From JAWOJB01 sp046484325 (GTDB lineage: Bacteria > Actinomycetota > Acidimicrobiia > Spongiisociales > ZC4RG35), in the NCBI GenBank assembly GCA_046484325.1, contig JAWOJB010000052.1:1-25504 (forward strand): DNA of 25,504 nt, in the 5' to 3' direction. Shown piece by piece: positions 13,763-21,231 of the stretch. A model generated the notes under the pieces. The model was given only the letters and a program-made list of their open reading frames with translations, was not told the DNA's origin and did not search any database. The position numbers were made by a program, and so were the translations under genes. Numbering within the stretch: position 1 is the first letter of the stretch; every line of letters begins with the position of its first letter.

Positions 13763-14571
13763 CGGCCCAGACCCGCTCGGAGGTGCTGGACCTGCTCACC
13801 CGGCACGGCCGGCATCCGGTCAAGGCGCTCGGACAGCATTTCCTGGCCGATCCCAACATCGTGCGGAAGATCGTCGAGGTCGCCGGTGTCCATCCCGGCG
13901 ACCGGGTGTTGGAGATCGGCGCCGGCACCGGGACCCTCACCCGGGCCTTGGCCGAGACCGGCGCCCGGGTGCTGGCCTACGAAGTCGACGGGGGTCTCCG
14001 ATCGGTTCTCGACGAGGTCCTGGCCGGGCTCGAGGTCGATCTCCGTTTCGAGGACGCGGCCGAGGCCGACCTGGCCGGGGCCGTGGACGGCGGCTCCTGG
14101 CTCCTGGTCGCCAACCTGCCGTACTCGGTCGGCACGCCGATCCTGCTCGACGTGCTCCGGTTCGTGCCGGCGGTCGTCCGGGCGGTGGTCATGGTCCAAC
14201 TCGAGGTGGCCCGGCGTTTGACCGCCACCGCCGGCAGCCGCGTGTATGGGATGCCGACCGTGGTCGCCCGCCTCCACGCCGTCCCCAGGCTCGAGTTCAC
14301 CGTCCCGCCCCAGGTGTTCGTGCCTCCGCCACGGGTGGGCTCGGCGGTGGTCTCCCTGGACCGGCGACCGGCCCATCCCGAGGTGGGGCGGGCGCTCGAC
14401 CTGGCGGCGGCGGCCTTCGCAGGCCGGCGCAAGATGCTGCGCAGATCGTTGGGCGGGATCCTCTCCGACCCGGGCGCGGTGCTGGCGGCTGCCGGGATCG
14501 ACGAGACGGCGCGCCCCGAGGATCTCGAGCCCGAGGACTTCCTCCGGCTGGCGGAGGCCTCCCGTGGCTGA
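13759..14571 (+). CDS. rsmA: 16S rRNA (adenine-1518/1519 N6) dimethyltransferase RsmA (KsgA)
   Basis: A 270-residue SAM-dependent enzyme that dimethylates two adenines in helix 45 of 16S rRNA, a late checkpoint of small-subunit assembly. Landmarks: GQHFLADPNIVRKIV (25-39), the SAM loop LEIGAGTGTLT (51-61), the acidic Glu75 that binds the SAM ribose, and the catalytic NLPYSV (119-124). The C-terminal domain includes FVPPPRVGSAVVSL and ends with the family's RPEDLEPEDFLRLAE. The start is the ATG in the overlap with tatD. The stop overlaps ispE by 8 nt. Confidence 0.95.
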   Translation: MTAQTRSEVLDLLTRHGRHPVKALGQHFLADPNIVRKIVEVAGVHPGDRVLEIGAGTGTLTRALAETGARVLAYEVDGGLRSVLDEVLAGLEVDLRFEDAAEADLAGAVDGGSWLLVANLPYSVGTPILLDVLRFVPAVVRAVVMVQLEVARRLTATAGSRVYGMPTVVARLHAVPRLEFTVPPQVFVPPPRVGSAVVSLDRRPAHPEVGRALDLAAAAFAGRRKMLRRSLGGILSDPGAVLAAAGIDETARPEDLEPEDFLRLAEASRG

Positions 14572-15418
14572 ATGGGAGGCACCTGCCAAGATCAACCTGA
14601 GCCTGCTCGTGGCCCCCGTCGATCGTTCGGGGTACCACCCCTTACGGTCGCTCGCCCAGACCATCGAGTGGTGCGACCGGCTGGTCGTCGACGAGGGTGA
14701 CGACGACCACCTCGAGGTCGCCGGGGCCGATCTACCCGAGACCGGCGACAACCTGGTGTGGCAGGCGGTGGCGGCGCTGGAACGCCGCAGCCGGCGCCGG
14801 CGACCGCGGCTGCACGTCCACCTCACGAAGCACATCCCGGTGGCAGCCGGCCTGGCCGGGGGCTCGGCCGATGCTGCCGCGATGCTGCGAGCCACCGGCG
14901 ATCTGCTGGGCCTCGAGGACGAGGCGATCACCGGTGCCGCCGGGGAGGTCGGGGCCGACGTCCCTTTCGCCCTCCTGGGAGGGACGGCCTGGATGGAGGG
15001 TCGAGGCGAGCGCCTGACCCGGCTTCCGCCGCTCGCCGGCTTCGCCGTGGCCGTCGTCGTCCCGCCGATGGAGCTGGCGACGCCGGCCGTGTTCCGGCGC
15101 TGGGACGATCTGGGCGGGCCGGTTGGCGACGAGGTGAGGGCGACGGCCCTTCCCCCGGCCTTGCGCGATCTGGGTCCACTCCGGAACGACCTCACCCCGG
15201 CGGCGACGTCGCTCGCGCCCGAGCTCGCCGACTGGATGGACGAACTCGGAACGGTGTGGGGGCGGCCGGTGGCGATGTCGGGCAGCGGTCCCGCCACGTT
15301 CGCCTTCTTCGCCGACCTCGACGAGGCGACAGGGGCCGCGTCGTCGATAGCCCTGGCGCATCGCTCGGTGGCCGCGGCCGAGCTCAGGCGCACGGGCCCC
15401 GGCCGCCTCGACCGGTAA
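14564..15418 (+). CDS. ispE: 4-diphosphocytidyl-2-C-methyl-D-erythritol kinase IspE
   Basis: A 284-residue GHMP kinase of the MEP isoprenoid pathway. Visible motifs: PAKINLSL (7-14, catalytic-site Lys9), the ATP loop PVAAGLAGGSADAAA (92-106), GADVPFALLGGTAW with the catalytic aspartate, and the C-terminal MSGSGPATFAFF. The GTG start lies inside the end of rsmA and is preceded by GGAGG, so translation is probably coupled. The pathway supplies undecaprenyl phosphate, linking it to uppP and glmU function. Confidence 0.95.
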   Translation: MAEWEAPAKINLSLLVAPVDRSGYHPLRSLAQTIEWCDRLVVDEGDDDHLEVAGADLPETGDNLVWQAVAALERRSRRRRPRLHVHLTKHIPVAAGLAGGSADAAAMLRATGDLLGLEDEAITGAAGEVGADVPFALLGGTAWMEGRGERLTRLPPLAGFAVAVVVPPMELATPAVFRRWDDLGGPVGDEVRATALPPALRDLGPLRNDLTPAATSLAPELADWMDELGTVWGRPVAMSGSGPATFAFFADLDEATGAASSIALAHRSVAAAELRRTGPGRLDR

Positions 15419-15427
15419 GCTCGTGCC

Positions 15428-15451
15428 CGGGCGGCGCAGCCCGACCGCCCG
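15428..15451 (+). terminator. Hairpin between ispE and tRNA-Gln
   Basis: A perfect 7-bp inverted repeat (CGGGCGG / CCGCCCG) with a 10-nt loop lies 10 nt after the ispE stop. It has no T-run. It could be a weak terminator or a processing signal ahead of the tRNA. Confidence 0.35.
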
Positions 15452-15462
15452 CCCCGACCCCC

Positions 15463-15537
15463 TGGGGGGTGGTGTAACTGGTAGCACGGCGGATTTTGGT
15501 TCCGTGAGTACGGGTTCGAGTCCTGTCCCCCCAGCCA
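15463..15537 (+). tRNA. tRNA-Gln(TTG), CCA encoded
   Basis: The cloverleaf has acceptor TGGGGGG/CCCCCCA with the U1-A72 pair typical of bacterial tRNA-Gln, discriminator G73 and an encoded CCA (15535-15537). The anticodon stem is GCGGA/TCCGT with loop TTTTGGT (anticodon TTG) and the T arm is ACGGG-TTCGAGT-CCTGT. It sits between ispE and glmU on the same strand. Confidence 0.95.
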
Positions 15538-15577
15538 CCCGGCAGGACCGCACCTGTCGGGCCACCGAGGAGGTGTG

Positions 15578-16984
15578 ATGGGACACGTGGCCGTCGTCCT
15601 CGCCGCCGGCAAGGGCACACGGATGAAGTCGGAGTTTCCCAAGGTCCTGCACCCCGTGGCGGGATGGCCCATGGTGCGCTGGGTGCTGGAGGCGGTGACG
15701 CCGACCGGGCCCCACCGCACGGTCGTGGTGGTCGGTCACGGCGCCGAGGACGTTCGCCAGGTTCTCCCCGACGGGGTGGAGATCGCCGTGCAGGAGGATC
15801 AGCTGGGCACGGCCCACGCCACCTTGGTCGCGCTGGCAGCCCTGGGCGCGTTGACGTACGACCAGCCGGTGCTGGTTGTACCCGGCGACACGCCGATGCT
15901 CACCGCCGAGGTGCTCGACGGTCTGCTCGAGCTCCATCGCGACGCCGGTGCCGCCGTCACCATGCTGACCGCCGAGGTCGACGATCCGACCGGCTACGGC
16001 CGGGTGGTCCGGGCCGCCGACGGATCGGTGGCGGCCGTGATCGAGCAGAAGGACGCCACCGCCGAGCAGCTGGCGGTTCGCGAGGTGAACGCCGGCATGT
16101 ACGTCTTCGCCGCCGGGCTGCTCGCTTCCGGTCTCGAGCGCATCTCCAACGACAACGCCCAGGGTGAGTACTACCTCACCGACTTGGTCGCCCTGGCGGT
16201 CGAAGCCGGCGAGCCGGTGGTCGCCAGGATCATGCCCGAGGAGGTGGTGGCGGGCGTCAACGACCACGCCCAGCTGGCGGCGGCCGCCGCAGCTCGCCGT
16301 TCCCAGCTCGTGTCGTGGTGGATGTCCGAGGGCGTGTGGATGCAGGATCCCGACGCCGTGTACCTCGATGCCACCGTCCGGCTGGCGCCGGGAGCGCGGC
16401 TGTACCCCGACGTCCACCTCGAGGGCGACACCGTCGTCGGTGCCGGAGCAACCGTGGGCCCGTCGTGCTTCGCCGTCGACTCCGAGATCGGCGAGGGTGC
16501 CCGTGTCTGGTACTCGGTGCTCCGTCGGGCGGTGGTGGGCCCCGGGGCAGAGGTCGGGCCCTATGCGTCGCTCCGCCCGGGGACCGTCCTCGAGCGCAAC
16601 GCCAAGGCTGGGACGTTCGTCGAGATGAAGCAGACGAGGGTGGGCGAGGGGGCGAAGGTGCCCCACCTCGCCTATCTCGGGGACGCCGACGTGGGCGAGT
16701 CGGCCAACGTGGGGGCGGGCACGATCACCTGCAACTACGACGGGTACGAGAAGCATCCGACCCGCATCGGGGCGAGGGCCTTCATCGGCTCGGACACGAT
16801 GCTGGTCGCTCCGGTGACCATCGGCGAGGGTGCCGTGACCGGGGCCGGCTCCACCATCACGAAGGACGTCCCCGACGGTGCGCTCGGCGTCGAGCGGGCG
16901 GACCAGCGGGTGATCCCGGACTACGCGAGCCGCCGGGCCGCTCGCTACCGTGAAGAGCGCCGGCGACGGGTGGAGGAAGACTGA
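15578..16984 (+). CDS. glmU: Bifunctional UDP-N-acetylglucosamine pyrophosphorylase / glucosamine-1-phosphate acetyltransferase GlmU
   Basis: A 468-residue two-domain enzyme making UDP-GlcNAc for peptidoglycan. The N-terminal uridylyltransferase domain has LAAGKGTRMKS with Lys22 downstream, QLGTAHA, GDTPML and the GYGRVVR loop. After a linker, the C-terminal left-handed beta-helix carries hexapeptide repeats and the acetyltransferase signature VEMKQTRVGEGAKVPHLAYL, followed by GAGTITCNYDGYEKH. The start is ATG 15578 after GAGGAGG; a GTG one codon earlier is possible. The stop overlaps the prs start by one base (TGATG), an order conserved in actinobacteria. The C-terminus ends in a short Arg/Glu-rich tail. 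Confidence 0.96.
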   Translation: MGHVAVVLAAGKGTRMKSEFPKVLHPVAGWPMVRWVLEAVTPTGPHRTVVVVGHGAEDVRQVLPDGVEIAVQEDQLGTAHATLVALAALGALTYDQPVLVVPGDTPMLTAEVLDGLLELHRDAGAAVTMLTAEVDDPTGYGRVVRAADGSVAAVIEQKDATAEQLAVREVNAGMYVFAAGLLASGLERISNDNAQGEYYLTDLVALAVEAGEPVVARIMPEEVVAGVNDHAQLAAAAAARRSQLVSWWMSEGVWMQDPDAVYLDATVRLAPGARLYPDVHLEGDTVVGAGATVGPSCFAVDSEIGEGARVWYSVLRRAVVGPGAEVGPYASLRPGTVLERNAKAGTFVEMKQTRVGEGAKVPHLAYLGDADVGESANVGAGTITCNYDGYEKHPTRIGARAFIGSDTMLVAPVTIGEGAVTGAGSTITKDVPDGALGVERADQRVIPDYASRRAARYREERRRRVEED

Positions 16985-17958
16985 TGGACATCGTCAGCCG
17001 TAAGCGGTTGATGCTCTTCTCCGGTCGGTACAACCGACCGCTGGCCGAGGACGTGGCCGACCTGCTCGGGGTCTCGCTCGGCGGCCTCCACCTCTCGAGC
17101 TTCGCCAACGGGGAGATCTACGCCCGTCCCACCGAGAGTGTGCGCGGCACCGACTGCTTCGTGATCCAGAGCCACTGCCAGCCGATCAACGACGCGATCA
17201 TGGAGCAGCTGATCATCATCGACGCCCTCACGAGGGCCTCGGCGCGCCGGATCACGGCCGTCATGCCGTTCTTCGGGTACTCCCGGCAGGACAAGAAGGT
17301 CCTCCCCCGGGAGCCGATCACCGCCCGTCTGGTCGGTGATCTGTTCATGACCGCAGGAGCCGATCGGCTCGTGTCGGTCGACCTCCACACCGGCCAGCTC
17401 CAGGGCTTCGTGAAGGCGCCGTTCGATCACCTGACCGCGCTGCCGATCATCATCGATTACCTGCACGAGCGGGTCGACGGGCCGGTCGCCATGGTCTCGC
17501 CGGATGCCGGCGGTGTGAAGCGGGCCGAGAAGTATTCCCGCCGCATGGGAGATGCGACGGTGGCGTTCGTCTACAAACGGCGCGAGCCGGAACTCCACAA
17601 CGAGTCGGCCGCACTCGAGGTCTCGGGCAACGTCGAGGGCCGCCACGCCGTCATCGTCGACGACATGATCGACACCGCCGGCACCATCGCCAATGCCGCC
17701 GAGCTCGTGCTGGCCGCCGGGGCGCTGAGCGTGCGGATCGCCGCCACCCATCCGGTGCTCTCCGAGCCCGCCCTCGACCGGTTGAAGAACGCCCCGGTCG
17801 CCGAGGTCATCCTGACCAACACCCTCCCGGTGCCCGAGGAGGTGCTCGAGCTCCCCAACGTGACCGTGCTCTCGATCGCCCCGATCGTGGCCGAGGCACT
17901 CCAGGCGATCTTCATGGACAGCTCGGTCAGCGAGATATTCCTCGGCGACAACGCCTGA
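16984..17958 (+). CDS. prs: Ribose-phosphate pyrophosphokinase (PRPP synthetase)
   Basis: A 324-residue class I PRPP synthetase feeding nucleotide, histidine, tryptophan and, in actinobacteria, decaprenyl-phosphoribose synthesis. It has FANGEIYARPTESVRG, the flexible ATP loop FFGYSRQDKK, the metal/PRPP site DLHTGQLQGFV, and the phosphoribosyl-binding loop VIVDDMIDTAGTI (223-235). Length is standard. It is translationally coupled to glmU by a 1-nt stop/start overlap. Confidence 0.96.
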   Translation: MDIVSRKRLMLFSGRYNRPLAEDVADLLGVSLGGLHLSSFANGEIYARPTESVRGTDCFVIQSHCQPINDAIMEQLIIIDALTRASARRITAVMPFFGYSRQDKKVLPREPITARLVGDLFMTAGADRLVSVDLHTGQLQGFVKAPFDHLTALPIIIDYLHERVDGPVAMVSPDAGGVKRAEKYSRRMGDATVAFVYKRREPELHNESAALEVSGNVEGRHAVIVDDMIDTAGTIANAAELVLAAGALSVRIAATHPVLSEPALDRLKNAPVAEVILTNTLPVPEEVLELPNVTVLSIAPIVAEALQAIFMDSSVSEIFLGDNA

Positions 17959-17973
17959 CGAGCCGGCGCAGGC

Positions 17974-18378
17974 GTGGACACCACGGTCGTCGAGGTTCGC
18001 ACCGGGCTCGAGCCGGCGGTGGTCGACCTCACGTCCCGGCTGACGTCGTTCTGCGCAGGAAGGGGCGACGGGCTCGTCAACGTGTTCGTTCCCCACGCCA
18101 CCGCCGGGGTGGCCATCATCGAGACGGGGGCCGGCAGCGACCGGGATCTGCTGGCCGCCATCGACATGATCCTGCCGAGAGACGATCGCTGGTCGCACCG
18201 CCACGGTTCCCGCGGTCACGGTGCCGACCACGTGCTCCCCGCCTTCGTAGCGTCGGGAGTGACGATCCCCGTCATCGATGGCCGGCTCGCACTCGGCGTC
18301 TGGCAGTCGGTGGTTCTCGTGGATCCGAACCGCGACAATCCCCTCCGCCAGGTCCGATTCAGCTTCGTGCCGGGTTGA
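17974..18378 (+). CDS. YjbQ (UPF0047) family protein
   Basis: A 134-residue single-domain protein. The family core is clear: FVPHATAGVAIIETG near residues 43-57 and HGADHVLPAFVASGVTIPVI followed by GRLALGVWQSVVLVD. YjbQ proteins have been assigned a secondary thiamine-phosphate synthase activity in vitro and complement thiE mutants when overproduced, but their natural role is uncertain. It starts with GTG 15 nt after prs with only a weak ribosome binding site, and is probably read through from glmU-prs. It ends 8 nt from the convergent LysM gene. Confidence 0.9.
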   Translation: MDTTVVEVRTGLEPAVVDLTSRLTSFCAGRGDGLVNVFVPHATAGVAIIETGAGSDRDLLAAIDMILPRDDRWSHRHGSRGHGADHVLPAFVASGVTIPVIDGRLALGVWQSVVLVDPNRDNPLRQVRFSFVPG

Positions 18379-18386
18379 GAATCCGG

Positions 18387-19133
18387 TCAGGGGGCGTCGG
18401 GTCCCACCGGCGGCAGGACGATCACCTCACCCGGGAAGATGAGGTCGGGGTCGCCCGAGCGGATGCGGTGACGGTTGGCGGCGATCACCTCGACCCAGTA
18501 GGGCGCCACCTCGCCGACGCCGGGCGGCCGCCCCCGAACCTCGCTCAACCGGTGCTCGGCGAGGCTCCAGAGATTGTCGCCTGGAACAACCGTCACCTCG
18601 ACGGCGCCTTGAGGGAGGGTGCCCGCCGGGTCGGAGGCCGGTGGGATGGCGGCCCGGGGGCGCAGGGCCGACCACGCGGGGTCGGGCCGGCCATCGCGCC
18701 CGGAGTCCTGGGCGTCGAGCCCGTCCGTCGCAACCGTCACCGGCCGAGGGGGCTCGGGTGTGGTGACGGCGAGGGCCACGGGTTGGAACGAGGCGACGGC
18801 GACCGTGCCGGCGGCAGCGGCGTTGACGAGGGGCCGCAGAGGGGGGAGCACGAGAAGCCCGGTCAGCCGGATCGCCCGGGCCGTACCCGTGGCGACCGCC
18901 ACGAGGTGGAGGGCGGTGGTGGCAGTCACCCACAGGGCGAGGCCCAGTCCGGCGATCCGGAGAGCGGCGGCGAGGCCGTCGACGGCCGGGACCGTCGTCA
19001 GCCATCCCGCCGGGTCCGACCAGTCGACCCGTAGCCACATCCGCGACCCCAGTCGCTGGAGGGCGACGGCACAGCCGGAGGAAACCCCGATGACCACCAG
19101 GAGCCCCGGCGCGGCGCGTGACCGTCCCTTCAT
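18387..19133 (-). CDS. LysM-domain membrane protein
   Basis: A 248-residue protein. Hydrophobic segments lie at about 9-27, 52-74 and 85-125. A Pro/Asp-rich linker then leads to a C-terminal LysM domain (about 180-242): VTVVPGDNLWSLAEHRL, then VEVIAANRHRIRSGDPDLIFPGEVIVLP. LysM binds peptidoglycan glycan strands, so this is likely an envelope protein with its LysM outside the membrane. There is no catalytic domain. In other actinobacteria similar proteins sit next to BTAD-type regulators; none is present here. The ATG start has a TAGGTT box 8 nt upstream and no ribosome binding site. Confidence 0.8.
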   Translation of the reverse strand: MKGRSRAAPGLLVVIGVSSGCAVALQRLGSRMWLRVDWSDPAGWLTTVPAVDGLAAALRIAGLGLALWVTATTALHLVAVATGTARAIRLTGLLVLPPLRPLVNAAAAGTVAVASFQPVALAVTTPEPPRPVTVATDGLDAQDSGRDGRPDPAWSALRPRAAIPPASDPAGTLPQGAVEVTVVPGDNLWSLAEHRLSEVRGRPPGVGEVAPYWVEVIAANRHRIRSGDPDLIFPGEVIVLPPVGPDAP

Positions 19134-19141
19134 GCAGCCCG

Positions 19142-19147
19142 AACCTA
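19142..19147 (-). promoter_or_regulatory. -10 box of the LysM gene (leaderless type)
   Basis: Reads TAGGTT on the minus strand, 8 nt before the ATG. It is divergent from the TACGAT box of the DUF3107 gene about 30 bp away. Confidence 0.5.
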
Positions 19148-19176
19148 CGGTGTGCGAGCCCCCGGGTCCAGGGGTC

Positions 19177-19182
19177 TACGAT
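19177..19182 (+). promoter_or_regulatory. -10 box of the DUF3107 gene
   Basis: Reads TACGAT. Transcription from about 19189 would give a 20-nt leader with AGGAG at 19197-19201, seven bases before the ATG. Confidence 0.45.
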
Positions 19183-19208
19183 GCGATCGCCGAGACAGGA
19201 GCCGGGAC

Positions 19209-19439
19209 ATGAAAGTGCGGATCGGGATCGCCGATTCGGATCGGGTGATCGAGCTCGACGTCGAGGACCCCGCCGCCTACGAGCGCGAGATCGAAACCGC
19301 CTTCGCGGGCGACTCGGCTCTGCTCTGGTTCGAGGACGCCAAGCGGCGCCGCATCGGGGTGCCCCGGCAGCGGGTCGCCTTCGTCGAGATCGAGACCGAA
19401 ACGGATCGGGCGGCGGTGGGCTTCGGCCCGGGCGCGTGA
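19209..19439 (+). CDS. DUF3107 family protein
   Basis: A 76-residue conserved actinobacterial protein: KVRIGIADSDRVIELDVED at the start, a LLWFEDAKRRRIGVPRQRVAFVEIE core and a short Gly-rich end. The pattern (beta strands, helix, then VP..RVAYVEIG) is that of DUF3107, for which no function is known. The start is secured by AGGAG at seven bases. It is convergent with whiB; in mycobacteria DUF3107 and whiB1 genes also lie near each other. Confidence 0.8.
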   Translation: MKVRIGIADSDRVIELDVEDPAAYEREIETAFAGDSALLWFEDAKRRRIGVPRQRVAFVEIETETDRAAVGFGPGA

Positions 19440-19470
19440 AGCCACCGGCGACGGTTCGGACGTGGTGAGC

Positions 19471-19755
19471 TCAGCCGGCGCGACGGCGGCGCTCGGCCAG
19501 CCAACGCTTGCGCAGGCGCCTGCGCTCGTCCTCGGCGTACCCGCCCCAGACCCCGGCCTCCTGGTTGGACTCGAGGGCGTACTGGAGACAGTTTTCCTGG
19601 ACGTGGCACATCGCGCAGATCCGCTTCGCCTCGCCGATCTGGTCGATCGCAGGTCCGGTCGAGCCCACCGGGAAGAAGAGGTTGGGCTCGGAATCGCGAC
19701 AGGCGGCGAGCTGCCGCCAGTCGGTGATGGTCGCGGTGGTGGTGGTGGTGAACAC
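19471..19755 (-). CDS. whiB: WhiB-family iron-sulfur regulator, WhiB1-like
   Basis: A 94-residue regulator that binds a [4Fe-4S] cluster and the primary sigma factor. The four cluster cysteines are Cys19 (AACRDSEPNLFFPVG), Cys47, Cys50 (CAMC) and Cys56, followed by the GVWGG turn (68-72) and a basic C-terminal DNA-binding tail (RRRLRKRWLAERRRR). The FFPVGSTGP spacing and compact length match WhiB1, an essential regulator sensitive to nitric oxide in mycobacteria. The start is GTG at 19755; the early Thr run is in frame with it. A long leader (about 90 nt) with a hairpin precedes it. Confidence 0.92.
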   Translation of the reverse strand: MFTTTTTATITDWRQLAACRDSEPNLFFPVGSTGPAIDQIGEAKRICAMCHVQENCLQYALESNQEAGVWGGYAEDERRRLRKRWLAERRRRAG

Positions 19756-19807
19756 GGGTCGGTCTCGTCCTCTGGTCGCCGGTCAGCTCGTGATTGCGTT
19801 CACGAGC

Positions 19808-19835
19808 CTGCTCGCGTGCGTGCGAACGCGAGCAG
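19808..19835 (-). promoter_or_regulatory. Hairpin in the whiB leader
   Basis: A perfect 10-bp inverted repeat (CTGCTCGCGT / ACGCGAGCAG) around an 8-nt loop. It lies between the inferred whiB transcription start (near 19847) and the GTG start at 19755. As DNA it could also be a protein-binding palindrome. Confidence 0.6.
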
Positions 19836-19853
19836 ATGGGGTTTCTGGAGCGA

Positions 19854-19882
19854 ACGCTAATGGTCGGCAGCGGCTCTGGCAA
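19854..19882 (-). promoter_or_regulatory. whiB promoter
   Basis: On the minus strand TTGCCA (19882-19877) is separated by exactly 17 nt from TAGCGT (19859-19854). This is the only -35/-10 pair in the window close to consensus at both boxes. Confidence 0.6.
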
Positions 19883-20597
19883 CGGTCCTTTGGGGTTTTT
19901 TTCCCGTTCTTCGGTGATCGTGGGACATCGCGGCGACCGGGCCCGATTCCCCGCGAACACCCTCGCTGCGCTCCGCAGCGCCGCCGCCGAGGTCGGGGCG
20001 GTCGAACTGGACGTCCGCCGGGCCGCCGACGGGCGACTCGTGCTCAGCCACGATCCGGACCTCGATGGCCACGTGGTGGCGTCGACGGCGTGGGAGGTGC
20101 TCGCCGGCCTCGACCTCGGCGATGGGCACGGGCCTGCGTCGGTGGACGAGGTGTTGGCGGCGCTCCCCACCGCCGCCGTTGACTGGGAGGTGAAGAACCT
20201 GCCGAACGAGCCGGGGTTCGAGGCCGATCACCGGATCGCCCTCGAGGTGGCGGCCGTTGCCCGCAGCCGGGACATCGTGTCCTCGTTCTGGTGGCCGAAT
20301 CTGGACGCGATCCGCGACCACCATCCCGAGGTGGCGACCGGACTGCTGGTGGCGGTCTCGGTGCCCTTCGGCACCGCCGTCGATCACGCCGTCCGGCACG
20401 GGCACCGTGCGCTCTTCCCAGACAAGCGGCTGTTGAGAGGGAACCTCGAGCGCATCGCCGTGGCGCACGACGCGGGTCTCGCCGTCGGAGTGTGGACCGT
20501 CAACGACCCGGTCGAGGCCCGGCGGCTGGTCGAGGCGGGTGCCGACGGCATCGTCACCGACGACCCGGCCGCCATGCGTCGAGCCCTGGAGGACTGA
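19860..20597 (+). CDS. Glycerophosphodiester phosphodiesterase (GDPD) family protein with altered PENT motif
   Basis: A protein of about 245 residues with a GDPD TIM barrel, a family that cleaves glycerophosphodiesters to glycerol 3-phosphate and an alcohol. Present: the catalytic HRGD at the barrel start, VELDVRR (Glu/Asp metal ligands), LSHDPDLDG (second catalytic His), a third acidic ligand in DWEVKNLP, and the C-terminal VGVWTVNDPVEARRLVEAGADGIVTDDP. The usual PENT motif reads FPANT, so the conserved Glu is Ala. The start is uncertain: ATG 19860 has GGAG nine bases upstream but lies on the whiB promoter; GTG 19914 would start right at the domain. The stop overlaps the next gene by one base. 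Confidence 0.8.
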   Translation: MVGSGSGNGPLGFFSRSSVIVGHRGDRARFPANTLAALRSAAAEVGAVELDVRRAADGRLVLSHDPDLDGHVVASTAWEVLAGLDLGDGHGPASVDEVLAALPTAAVDWEVKNLPNEPGFEADHRIALEVAAVARSRDIVSSFWWPNLDAIRDHHPEVATGLLVAVSVPFGTAVDHAVRHGHRALFPDKRLLRGNLERIAVAHDAGLAVGVWTVNDPVEARRLVEAGADGIVTDDPAAMRRALED

Positions 20598-21061
20598 TGA
20601 CCATCAAGGACGAGCTCTCCGCCGAGTTGAAGGACGCCATGCGGTCGGGCGACGCTCCCCGACGCAACGTCATCCGCCAGATCGAGACCGAGGTGACGAT
20701 GGCCCGTTCGGCCCCCGGGTTCTCAGGCGAGGTCGACGACGAGCTGTACCGGTCGGTCATGGCGGCCTACTCGAAGAAGATGCGAAAGTCGATCGAGGAG
20801 TACGAGGGCCTGGGGGAGCGTGGGGCGGTGATGGCGGAGAAGCTCCGGTACGAGGTCGACTACCTCGCCCGCTGGCTGCCCCGGCTCCTGAGTGGGGATG
20901 AGACCCGGACGCTCGTCAGGGAGGCCATCGCCGAGCTGGACGTCGCCGGCGATCCCAAGTCGGCCGGCCGGGTCACCGGGCTCCTCATGCAGCGGCGTCG
21001 CGGCGAGCTCGACGGTGGGCTGGTCGGCCGAATCGTGAGCGAGGAACTCGAACCGGCCTGA
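20597..21061 (+). CDS. GatB/YqeY domain protein
   Basis: A 154-residue stand-alone YqeY domain, helical and related to the tail of the GatB amidotransferase subunit. It has the family's start MTIKDELSAELKDAMRSGD, the central YSKKMRKSIEEYEGLGE and the C-terminal helix pair ending GELDGGLVGRIVSEEL. Stand-alone YqeY proteins are thought to bind tRNA or ribosomal components, but no reaction is assigned. It is translationally coupled to the GDPD gene (TGATG). Confidence 0.9.
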   Translation: MTIKDELSAELKDAMRSGDAPRRNVIRQIETEVTMARSAPGFSGEVDDELYRSVMAAYSKKMRKSIEEYEGLGERGAVMAEKLRYEVDYLARWLPRLLSGDETRTLVREAIAELDVAGDPKSAGRVTGLLMQRRRGELDGGLVGRIVSEELEPA

Positions 21062-21116
21062 CGGCGCGCGGCCGATTACCACTAGCGCCTGGCCCCGGCC
21101 ATCAATGGTGGACGAA

Positions 21117-21179
21117 GGCTCGCCGAGTCCGATCGACTCCTCCTCCGGCGAGCCGGTGGGCGGGGCCCTCGGGCCCCGC
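21117..21179 (+). terminator. Two tandem hairpins between the YqeY gene and ku
   Basis: The first hairpin pairs GGCTCGCCG (21117-21125) with CGGCGAGCC (21146-21154) and can hold a small inner stem (GAGTC/GACTC). The second pairs GCGGGGCC (21160-21167) with GGCCCCGC (21172-21179) around CTCG. There is no T-run. They lie in the 170-nt gap, which otherwise holds only the ku -10 box; a terminator role is the simplest reading. Confidence 0.5.
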
Positions 21180-21218
21180 TCCCGCGCCCGGAGGCCCCCT
21201 CCCGTCGCCGTTCATCGC

Positions 21219-21224
21219 TAGCGT
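21219..21224 (+). promoter_or_regulatory. -10 box of ku (leaderless type)
   Basis: Reads TAGCGT, 7 nt before the ATG. It is identical to the -10 of whiB and of the SAF-domain gene. Confidence 0.5.
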
Positions 21225-21231
21225 TTCCGCC

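Noticed and set aside
13603..16756. Two very long minus-strand open frames opposite rsmA, ispE, tRNA-Gln and glmU
   Set aside because: They run through a tRNA gene and several strongly conserved enzymes on the other strand and contain no recognisable protein motifs.
19890..19907. T-run near 19896-19902 as a possible intrinsic terminator
   Set aside because: No stable GC hairpin lies immediately before it on the plus strand, and it falls in the unclear N-terminal region of the GDPD gene.
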